A stretch of 64,000 nt of DNA, from positions 211,905 to 275,904 of the forward strand of contig NZ_JAHDTF010000013.1 of the NCBI RefSeq assembly GCF_018531465.1. Direction: 5' to 3'. Below are positions 53,904 to 61,068 of the stretch, in pieces. Below the pieces are notes generated by a model. It ran no database searches. It had not been told where the DNA came from and saw only the letters and a program-made list of their open reading frames with translations. How positions within the stretch are numbered: position 1 is the stretch's first letter; each line of letters begins with the position of its first letter. Made by a program: the position numbers and the translations under genes. Origin of the DNA: Sphaerisporangium fuscum (GTDB taxonomy: Bacteria; Actinomycetota; Actinomycetes; Streptosporangiales; Streptosporangiaceae).

Positions 53904-56072
53904 CTAGCTGAGGGTGATCTTGTCGAGGTCGGGGGCGTAGGCGGTGTCGTTGAAGAACCGGATGGTGTTCGATCCGGCGTTCAGCGTCACCGTCAGCGAG
54001 GTGGTGATCGGGGTGTTGAAGTCCGTGCCGGTCAGCGTGGCCGTCTGTGCCGCGCCGCCGTTGACGCTCACCGAGAACGACCGGGTGCCGTTCACGGCCC
54101 CGGCGATGGTCAGCGTCCTCGTTCCCGCGCTCGCGGCGCTCACCGTGATCGTGTCGTGGTTGGAGCCGTTGTTGCCGATGAACCGCACCTTGCTCCCGCC
54201 CGAGCACGCCGGGCAGGACGAGACGGCCGCCGCGCCGCTCAGCGCGCCGCTCTCCGCCTCGTAGCTGGAGGCGGGCGGCGTCGCGGAGCCGGGGTACGAC
54301 GAGCCCAGCCACGCCTCGTCCACGCGCAGCCGCTTGTAGCGGGTGGAGTCGGTGGAGGCGGCGTAGGTGCCGTCGACCTGGAGGCGGATGTAGCGGGCGG
54401 TGGTCGCCGGGATGTCGACGAACTGGACGCCCCGGTGGCTCGGCAGGGTGCCCGTCCTGATCGCGCCGCCCCAGGAGGCGCCGTCGTTGCTCGCGTACAC
54501 CTTGTAGCCCTTGATGCGGGCCGACTGCTCGGTGTCGGAGCGCGCGTAGGCGACCGAGTCCTCCCGCTGGTTGATGCCGATGTAGCGGACGGTCCTGGCC
54601 GAGCCGAGGTCGAACGTCAGCGAGGTGGGGGTGGTCTTGTCGCTGTCCCAGTAGGTCAGGTAGTCGCCGTCGCCGGCGGCCGAGCCGGCGTGCCCGCCGG
54701 TGGAGGAGCTCGCGCTCACGGTGACGCCCGGCAGGATGCCCTCCCGGCCGCCGGTGGTGACCTTGAAGACCGTGTCGTAGGGGTCCCAGGACGAGATCCC
54801 GCTCAGGGTGAGCGTGCCGTTGACCTGGCCGAACGTCACCGCGGCGCCGGTGCGCAGGTTGGTGACGGCCGTGACGCGGTAGCCGTTGTCGCGCACCTGC
54901 AGGGTGCCGCCGGACGGCGGGGTGATGACGTGGATGTAGTGCCGGTCGGGGTCGGTCCTGCCGACCGTCGTCACGCCGTGGGCGCCGTTGTTCCAGAAGC
55001 CCGGCTGCAGGCCGCCGTACATGTAGCCGCCGCCCTCGGTGCCGTTCAGCGACTCCCAGATCGGGTCCAGGTAGCCGTTCAGGAAGTTGTTGAACGACGC
55101 CTGGTTGGAGGGGAAGGTGCCGTTGACCTGCGCGGTCTCGGCCATCAGGGCTTTGACGGAGGAGCCGGCGTTGGTCACCAGGCGGCCGATGGTGAGGAGC
55201 CGGTCGACCGAGGGGTTGGAGCCGTCGTACCACCAGGCGCCGGTGGAGGGCAGCTTGAAGTCGGCCTCGATGAGCCGGGGGGCGGCGGTGTAGACGGCCT
55301 GCGGGTAGTCGTAGGAGGGGGACATGCCGGTCTTCTGCTCGTTGCTGATCATGTCCATGATCGGCGTGTCCTCGTTGTTGTTGCTCAGGGTCATGTCCGG
55401 GCGGTCGGCGCGGATGCGCTCGTACAGGCCGTGGGACTCCCAGTAGGCGTTGTCGTTGTCGATCCAGAAGCCCGACAGCTTCGAGTACTTCCGCATGACC
55501 TCGATGAAGTTGTCATAGCTGAACTCGCCGAACCCGTCGCGCGTGGTCAGGTCGACGCTGTGCCCCTTGTAGGAGGAGTACGCCGAGGAGTCGAGCCACT
55601 CGTGACCGCCCTCGTTGTGCCACTGCGGGTCGTCGGTCATGTAGAGGATGACCTTCAGGCCCTTGGCGCTCGCGGCGTCGACCAGCTCGCCGAGGAAGTC
55701 GCGCTTGGTGCTGCAGCTTCCGGGGATCGCCGACGGCCAGGGGCGGGCGTAGCCGAGACGGCTGTGGAAGGTGGCGAGCACGATGTACTGGGCGTGCAGT
55801 TTCTGGGTCTCGGTGACCCAGTAGTCGGGTTTCCACCCGCCGTTGGTGACGTCGGCCTCCCAGCCGCCGCAGCTGGTGTGCGCGGGCGAGGTGCGCTCGC
55901 CCCAGTGCAGGAACAGGCCGGCGACGGCGTTGCGTAAGTACGCCTGCCGCGGGTGTTGCAGCTCGGCCCACGCGGGCGCGACCGGTGACATGGTGAGGAT
56001 CAGGGACAGCGCCGCGACGACGGCCACGGCGAGCCGGTGACGGTGTCTGCGGTGAGGGGGCGCACTGGCCAT
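53904..56072 (-). CDS. secreted GH29-like alpha-L-fucosidase with discoidin and CBM35 modules
   Basis: A 722-residue secreted enzyme with a signal peptide (about residues 13-37, cut after AWA). The barrel reads VAGLFLHWGERTS, WHNEGGHEWLD and GFWIDNDN with probable nucleophile Asp205, all GH29-like; a small acid/base cannot be placed firmly. A discoidin-type domain (about 455-590) and a CBM35-like module (about 602-722) follow. The last module is nearly the same as in the next gene. AGGAG precedes ATG 56072. Heads the operon with the GH27 gene. Confidence 0.88.
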   Translation of the reverse strand: MASAPPHRRHRHRLAVAVVAALSLILTMSPVAPAWAELQHPRQAYLRNAVAGLFLHWGERTSPAHTSCGGWEADVTNGGWKPDYWVTETQKLHAQYIVLATFHSRLGYARPWPSAIPGSCSTKRDFLGELVDAASAKGLKVILYMTDDPQWHNEGGHEWLDSSAYSSYKGHSVDLTTRDGFGEFSYDNFIEVMRKYSKLSGFWIDNDNAYWESHGLYERIRADRPDMTLSNNNEDTPIMDMISNEQKTGMSPSYDYPQAVYTAAPRLIEADFKLPSTGAWWYDGSNPSVDRLLTIGRLVTNAGSSVKALMAETAQVNGTFPSNQASFNNFLNGYLDPIWESLNGTEGGGYMYGGLQPGFWNNGAHGVTTVGRTDPDRHYIHVITPPSGGTLQVRDNGYRVTAVTNLRTGAAVTFGQVNGTLTLSGISSWDPYDTVFKVTTGGREGILPGVTVSASSSTGGHAGSAAGDGDYLTYWDSDKTTPTSLTFDLGSARTVRYIGINQREDSVAYARSDTEQSARIKGYKVYASNDGASWGGAIRTGTLPSHRGVQFVDIPATTARYIRLQVDGTYAASTDSTRYKRLRVDEAWLGSSYPGSATPPASSYEAESGALSGAAAVSSCPACSGGSKVRFIGNNGSNHDTITVSAASAGTRTLTIAGAVNGTRSFSVSVNGGAAQTATLTGTDFNTPITTSLTVTLNAGSNTIRFFNDTAYAPDLDKITLS

Positions 56073-56146
56073 GTACTGGCTCCTTCTGCTCCTGGGGCGC
56101 GTCGGGCCTCCCGGCGAGATCACGCGATGAGAGGGCCGTTGAGATC

Positions 56147-56166
56147 ACCTTTGGTATGACAAAGGT
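56147..56166 (-). promoter_or_regulatory. palindromic operator upstream of the fucosidase gene
   Basis: ACCTTTG-GTATGA-CAAAGGT is a perfect 7-bp inverted repeat 75 bases before the GH29 start, like GntR/LacI-type sites. It likely controls the glycosidase operon. Confidence 0.6.
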
Positions 56167-56227
56167 TGGATCTCTGCTACGAATCCCACAAAACCAGAGC
56201 GACGTCAACGGGTCCGCACATGTTGGA

Positions 56228-56257
56228 ACGATATAATCGTCAGGAAGGTTTCCTAAC
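56228..56257 (-). promoter_or_regulatory. ROK-type operator and promoter-like site
   Basis: On the minus strand GTTAGGAAACCTTCCTG resembles the TTAGGAAA/TTTCCTAA palindrome known for the ROK regulator CsnR of chitosanase genes. It abuts a small ACGAT-ATA-ATCGT palindrome holding TATAAT. Together they are probable control sites of the glycosidase operon. Confidence 0.5.
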
Positions 56258-56430
56258 TTTTCTTTGCGGCTCTCTCCGCCCTCATCATGGCTGCCCGCGA
56301 ACCCTTTTCCGGGAATGCGCCCGGTCGGCCACCCTCGCCGTCCTGCCCCTCGGCAGGGACTCGGCGCCCGTCGCCGACACCCCTCCGGTTCGCTCGAAAG
56401 ATAGGACGTATCTCTTGCCCGCCACATCAA

Positions 56431-56477
56431 CGTCAACCGACGGTTGACGGCGAAGGATCGTCAACCTATGGTTGACG
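56431..56477 (+). promoter_or_regulatory. leaderless promoter with two identical-type palindromic operators
   Basis: TTGACG (56444-56449) and TATGGT (56467-56472) are 17 bases apart, and the expected start base is the A of the ATG at 56479, so translation would be leaderless. CGTCAACCG-A-CGGTTGACG (56431-56449) and CGTCAACC-TAT-GGTTGACG (56459-56477) overlap the -35 and -10. Each is a perfect palindrome, centres 28 bases apart. Confidence 0.8.
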
Positions 56478-56478
56478 C

Positions 56479-57195
56479 ATGACATCGCAACCCGTACGTC
56501 TCGACGACCTGATCGAGTACATCCGCCGCACGCACGGCGCGGACGACGCCCTCCGGCAACTGTCCGGGGCGGTGCTGCTCTCCGAACACCTCGGCGAGGT
56601 GGCCGACCACCTCATCGGCCACTTCGTCGACCAGGCCCGCAGAACCGGGGCGTCCTGGACGGACATCGGGCGGAGCATGGGGGTCACCAAGCAGGCCGCG
56701 CAGAAGCGGTTCGTGCCCAAGGGCGGCGGCGAGCCCTTCGACGCCTCGGTCTTCTCCCGGTTCACCGACCGCGCCCGCCACGTCGTCGTGTCGGCCCAGG
56801 AGGAGGCACGGCAGGCCCGGCACGACTACATCGGCACCGAGCACGTCCTGCTCGGGCTCCTGCACGAACCGGAGGGGGTGGGCTGCCGGGCCCTGGTGGC
56901 CCTCGGCGTGCCGCTGGAGACCGTCCGCGAGGCGGCGACCGCGGCCCTCGGCCCGGCCGTGGCGGACCTGGTCGGTCACATCGCGTTCACGTCGGGCGCC
57001 AGGAGACTGCTCGACCTCACCATGAGGGAGGCGCTCCGCATGGCGAACAACTACATCGGGACCGAGCACATCCTGCTCGCCCTGCTCACCGCCGAGGAGG
57101 GCACCGGCAGCGAAGTGCTGAACGGTCTCGGAGTCACCAAGGAGGACGCCGAGAACTGGATCCGGCGGACGCTGAGCGACGAACAGGCCGGCTGA
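56479..57195 (+). CDS. HTH plus Clp_N domain protein (putative autoregulator)
   Basis: A 238-residue protein joining an HTH-like segment (WTDIGRSMGVTKQAAQKRF, residues 60-78) to a double ClpC/ClpA N-domain (about residues 95-232). The two Clp_N repeats are seen as YIGTEHVLLGLL (117-128) and YIGTEHILLALL. No AAA ATPase follows, so it is not a chaperone. Clp N-domains normally bind adaptor or damaged proteins. The HTH and the two palindromes on its own leaderless promoter suggest an autoregulated stress sensor, which is inference. Widespread in actinomycetes as an unassigned type. Confidence 0.8.
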   Translation: MTSQPVRLDDLIEYIRRTHGADDALRQLSGAVLLSEHLGEVADHLIGHFVDQARRTGASWTDIGRSMGVTKQAAQKRFVPKGGGEPFDASVFSRFTDRARHVVVSAQEEARQARHDYIGTEHVLLGLLHEPEGVGCRALVALGVPLETVREAATAALGPAVADLVGHIAFTSGARRLLDLTMREALRMANNYIGTEHILLALLTAEEGTGSEVLNGLGVTKEDAENWIRRTLSDEQAG

Positions 57196-57234
57196 CCGCC
57201 CCAGGCCGAGCGGCGGGTCCAGCGGCACGCTCCT

Positions 57235-57252
57235 CGATATCGTGATATATCG
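57235..57252. promoter_or_regulatory. palindrome before the dehydratase gene
   Basis: CGATAT-CGTGAT-ATATCG, with an inner ATATC-GT-GATAT, lies 18 bases before the GTG start of the dehydratase gene. GntR-type regulators of sugar acids use such sites. Confidence 0.5.
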
Positions 57253-57270
57253 GCATACGAGGAGGACCAC

Positions 57271-58995
57271 GTGCAGCGTCTGACCCCTGAGCAGCTGAGA
57301 AGCCATCGCTGGTACGGCACCGAGACCCTCCGGTCCTTCAGCCATCGTGCCAGGACCCGCCAGCTCGGCCTGTCCGCCGAGGAGCACATGGGCAAGCCCG
57401 TCATCGGCATCGTGAACACCTGGAGCGAGCTCAACCCCTGCCACATCCACCTGCGCGAGCGGGCGCAGGAGGTCAAGCGCGGCGTCTGGCAGGCGGGCGG
57501 CTATCCGGTCGAGCTGCCGGTGATGTCGCTCTCGGAGACCTTCCAGAAGCCCACCACCATGCTGTACCGCAACCTGCTGGCCATGGAGACCGAGGAGATG
57601 CTGCGCTCCCACCCCGTGGACGCGGCGGTGCTGATGGGCGGGTGCGACAAGACCACACCCGCCCTTCTCATGGGCGCCATCAGCATGGACCTGCCGGTCG
57701 TCTTCGTGCCGTCCGGCCCGATGATCCCCGGCGCCTACCGGGGCGAGGCCCTCGGCAGCGGCAGCGACATGTGGCGCTACTGGGCCGACAAGCAGGCCGG
57801 GCTCGTCGGCGAGAACGTGATGAGCGGAGTCGAGGAGGGCATCGCCCGCTCCCCCGGCCACTGCATGACCATGGGCACGGCCTCCACCATGACCTCGGTC
57901 GCCGAGGTCCTCGGGATGACGCTGCCCGGTGCCGCGTCCATCCCGGCCGTCGCCTCCGCCCACAGCCGCATGGCGGCGGCGAGCGGCAGGCGCGCCGTCG
58001 GCCTGGCCTGGGAGGACCTGCGCCCGTCCGCGATCCTCGGCGCCGAGGCGTACGCGGACGCCGTCACCGCCGTCCTGGCGCTCGGCGGGTCCACCAACGC
58101 CGTCATCCACCTGATCGCCATGGCCCGCCGCAGCGGCGTCGAGCTCACCCTCGACCACTTCGACGAGGCGTCGCGGCGGGTCCCCGTGCTCGCCGACCTG
58201 CGCCCGAGCGGCGGCTACCTCATGGAGGACTTCTACCTGGCCGGCGGCCTGCCCGCGCTGCTCGGCCGGATCCGCGACCTGCTCCACCTCGACCGGCCCA
58301 CCGTGAGCGGCCGCACCCTCGGCGAGACGCTCCAGGACGCGGAGGTGCACGACGACAAGGTCATCCGGAGGCGCGACGCCCCGCTGTCGGCCGAAGGGGG
58401 TCTCGCGGTGCTGCGCGGCAACCTCGCCCCCGCCGGCGCCGTCATCAAGCACGTCGCCGCCGAACCCCGCCTGCTCAGGCACACCGGGCCCGCCGTGGTG
58501 TTCGACGGGCACCGCGACCTGATGCGGCGCATCGACGACGAGAGCCTGCCGATCACCGCCGACTCGGTGCTGGTGCTGCGGGGCGCCGGCCCGCGTGGCG
58601 GCCCCGGGATGCCCGAGCACGGCATGCTGCCCATCCCCGGCCGGCTCCTCCGGATGGGCGTACGCGACATGCTGCGCATCTCTGACGCGCGGATGAGCGG
58701 CACCAGCTACGGCGCCTGCGTGCTGCACGTCGCGCCGGAGTCCCACGTCGGCGGGCCGCTCGCACTGGTCCGCGACGGCGACCTCATCACCGTCGACGTC
58801 GAGGCCCGCCGCCTGTCCCTGGAGGTGCCCGAGGAGGAGCTGGCCCGCCGCCGCTCCCGCTGGCAGGCACCGGGGACGGTGTACCGGCGCGGCTACGGCA
58901 GCCTGTACGACGCGCACATCATGCAGGCGGACGAGGGGTGCGACTTCGACTTTCTCACCGGTGCCGGCGGCGCCCCCGAGCCTGACACGGAGTGA
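57271..58995 (+). CDS. IlvD/Edd-family sugar-acid dehydratase
   Basis: A 574-residue iron-sulfur dehydratase. The three cluster cysteines are Cys57 (NPCHIH), Cys125 (GGCDKTTP) and Cys198 (GHCMTMGTAST). The C-terminus YDAHIMQADEGCDFDFL matches sugar-acid (L-arabonate/D-xylonate-type) dehydratases better than the branched-chain IlvD. Substrate not fixed. GTG 57271 has AGGAGGA upstream. Its palindrome suggests GntR regulation. Downstream of the Clp_N gene by 75 bases. Confidence 0.85.
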   Translation: MQRLTPEQLRSHRWYGTETLRSFSHRARTRQLGLSAEEHMGKPVIGIVNTWSELNPCHIHLRERAQEVKRGVWQAGGYPVELPVMSLSETFQKPTTMLYRNLLAMETEEMLRSHPVDAAVLMGGCDKTTPALLMGAISMDLPVVFVPSGPMIPGAYRGEALGSGSDMWRYWADKQAGLVGENVMSGVEEGIARSPGHCMTMGTASTMTSVAEVLGMTLPGAASIPAVASAHSRMAAASGRRAVGLAWEDLRPSAILGAEAYADAVTAVLALGGSTNAVIHLIAMARRSGVELTLDHFDEASRRVPVLADLRPSGGYLMEDFYLAGGLPALLGRIRDLLHLDRPTVSGRTLGETLQDAEVHDDKVIRRRDAPLSAEGGLAVLRGNLAPAGAVIKHVAAEPRLLRHTGPAVVFDGHRDLMRRIDDESLPITADSVLVLRGAGPRGGPGMPEHGMLPIPGRLLRMGVRDMLRISDARMSGTSYGACVLHVAPESHVGGPLALVRDGDLITVDVEARRLSLEVPEEELARRRSRWQAPGTVYRRGYGSLYDAHIMQADEGCDFDFLTGAGGAPEPDTE

Positions 58996-59056
58996 CCGCC
59001 TTTACAATGTAGATCACTGCCAGGCCGCCGCGTCGCCCCCGGGGACCGGCTCCCGC

Positions 59057-59731
59057 TCAAGGGGTGGCGGCCGGGCCGCCCAGCGTCCCGGGCCCGGCGT
59101 CCCTGACCAGCAGGGCCGCCTGGACCCGGTTGGCGCACCCCAGCTTGGCCAGCACGCGGCTGACGTAGGTCTTGATGGTCATCTCGCTCATGTGCAGCCG
59201 CCGTCCGATCTCGGCGTTCGACAGCCCCTCGGCCACCAGGCCCAGCACGTCGGACTCCCTCGAGGTCAGCTCCGCCAGCCGCGCGGCGGCCTCGCGGCGG
59301 CGCTCCACCTGCCCGCCGTCCACCGCGCCGAGCACCACCCGGGTCACCTGGGGCGAGAGGTAGGCGTCCCCGGCGTGGGCCGAGCGGACCGCGCGGATCA
59401 GCTCGTCCGGGGCGCAGTTCTTCAGGACGAAGCCCGCGGCGCCGCCCTGCACGGCACGCAGGACGTTCGGCTCGGCGCCGAAGGCCGTCAGCACCACCGC
59501 CCGCGTGGCCGGCGAGCGCTTGCGCAGCTCCTCGACCGCGCTCAGCCCGTCGAGCACCGGCATGGTGATGTCCACCAGCGCGACGTCGGGACACAGCCGG
59601 ACGGCCTGCTCGACCGCCGTCCGCCCGTCACGCGCCTCCCCGACGACGGCGATGTCCCCCGCGGACTCCAGCACCGTGCGGATGCCCGCCACGATCAGCG
59701 GCTCGTCGTCCGCCACCAGCACCCTGATCAT
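59057..59731 (-). CDS. NarL/LuxR-family response regulator
   Basis: A 224-residue two-component regulator with phosphoacceptor Asp54 (VALVDITMP), the acid pair DD (8-9) and a C-terminal LuxR HTH (LTSRESDVLGLVAEGLSN, then EIGRRLHMSEMTIKTYV). ATG 59731 is one base after the kinase stop, so they are coupled. Target genes unknown. Confidence 0.92.
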   Translation of the reverse strand: MIRVLVADDEPLIVAGIRTVLESAGDIAVVGEARDGRTAVEQAVRLCPDVALVDITMPVLDGLSAVEELRKRSPATRAVVLTAFGAEPNVLRAVQGGAAGFVLKNCAPDELIRAVRSAHAGDAYLSPQVTRVVLGAVDGGQVERRREAAARLAELTSRESDVLGLVAEGLSNAEIGRRLHMSEMTIKTYVSRVLAKLGCANRVQAALLVRDAGPGTLGGPAATP

Positions 59732-59732
59732 C

Positions 59733-61007
59733 TCACCGGAGCCCGATCATCAGGCTGCCCGGGACGACCACGAACACCAGGGCCGCGGCGGCGACGCCGA
59801 GGACCACCATGCGCGCCGCCCCCTCGCGGCCCGGCGGCAGCACACCCGCCAGGTCCTCCCGCTCCTGCTCCACCGGCGGCCCCGTGAGGCCGGGCGGCGC
59901 CGCGACGTCCCGGCCGGCCGGGAACATGGCGAGGAGCCGGAAGCCTCCCTCCGTCAGGCCGTGGTCCAGCATGCCGCCGGCCGGCAGGACCCGTTCGCGC
60001 AGCCCGGCGAGGCCGTGCCCGGCCCCCGCCGCCCGGAACGCCTGGAGCGCGGCCGGCGGGACCGGATTCACCACGGTGAGCAGCGCGGCGTCGTCCTCCC
60101 ACTCAACGCTCACTGTCACCGGGCCGCCGGGGGCGTGCTTGGCGGCGTTGGTCAGCCCTTCCTGCACCACCCGGTAGGCGGCCTGCCAGGCGGCGGCCGT
60201 GAGCGGCAGCGCCTGCCCGTGGTGCCGGAGCGTGACCCGCACGCCCGCGGCACGGAACTCCTCGACGACCCGCTCGATCTCCCGGATCCCCGAGTCGTGG
60301 CCGCGCGGCTCCTCCTCCCCGCGCAGCGCGCCGACCAGCTCGTACAGCTCGTCGAGCGCGCCGCGCGCCGCCCGCGCCACCTCCTGGACCCCCTGGCGCC
60401 GCTCGGGCGGCAGGCCGGACACCTCGAGCGCGGCGGCCTGGATCGAGACCAGGGCGAGCCGCTGCCCGAGGGAGTCGTGCATGTCGCGGGCGATGCGCAG
60501 CCTCTCCCGCAGCCGCTCGCGCTCGGCCAGCAGCCGCTGCCCGTACCTCAGCTGCCGGTTCCGCTCCGACAGCGCCGCCACCAGGCGTTCGTGCTCGGCG
60601 AGGTACCGCCCGACGAGCAGGGGCATCGCGACGAACACCAGGTAGGCGGTGACCACGCGCGACACCGATGCCGCCCCGTCCCACCCGGTGACCAGTTGGA
60701 CGGCCAGGCCGCCGCAGGCGCCGCCCGTGACGACGGCGACGTCGCGGCGGGAGGCCAGCGCGCGCCCGGCCGTGTAGGCGGTCACCAGGAGCAGGACGTA
60801 CGCCCCGGGGAGCGCCGAGGTCAGCACGAGGGCGGCGACGAAGGCCGCGACCCCGCTGCGGGACCGCAGCGCGAGGACGGCGCCGAGCGCCGCCGCGAAC
60901 GTCACCGCGGCCACCGGCCGGGGCAGCGCACCGGCGTGCCCGGCCGTGAGCACCGCGGTGTCGACGACCAGCACCGCCGTCACCGCGGCCAAGGATGCCC
61001 ACCTCAT
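59733..61007 (-). CDS. sensor histidine kinase with C-terminal transmembrane helix
   Basis: A 424-residue kinase. Four or five helices occupy residues 1-130, the phosphoacceptor is RDMHDSLGQRL, and the ATP domain has VVQEGLTNAAKHA and GHGLAGLRERV. Unusually, after the ATP domain comes a Pro/Glu linker and a further hydrophobic helix (MVVLGVAAAALVFVVV) at the very end, which is rare for this family. ATG 61007 is the best start; the frame extends up into the neighbour. Confidence 0.85.
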   Translation of the reverse strand: MRWASLAAVTAVLVVDTAVLTAGHAGALPRPVAAVTFAAALGAVLALRSRSGVAAFVAALVLTSALPGAYVLLLVTAYTAGRALASRRDVAVVTGGACGGLAVQLVTGWDGAASVSRVVTAYLVFVAMPLLVGRYLAEHERLVAALSERNRQLRYGQRLLAERERLRERLRIARDMHDSLGQRLALVSIQAAALEVSGLPPERRQGVQEVARAARGALDELYELVGALRGEEEPRGHDSGIREIERVVEEFRAAGVRVTLRHHGQALPLTAAAWQAAYRVVQEGLTNAAKHAPGGPVTVSVEWEDDAALLTVVNPVPPAALQAFRAAGAGHGLAGLRERVLPAGGMLDHGLTEGGFRLLAMFPAGRDVAAPPGLTGPPVEQEREDLAGVLPPGREGAARMVVLGVAAAALVFVVVPGSLMIGLR

Positions 61008-61068
61008 GCCCAGCAGCGTACGGCGAAACCCGGCGGCGCACGCCCTGCCGGTCACCGACGGGCGGTGC

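Noticed and set aside
52165..55233. A 1022-residue reading of the GH27 gene starting inside GH29
   Set aside because: The frame merely stays open through the upstream gene in an off-frame; GGAGG and a signal peptide fix the start at 53895.
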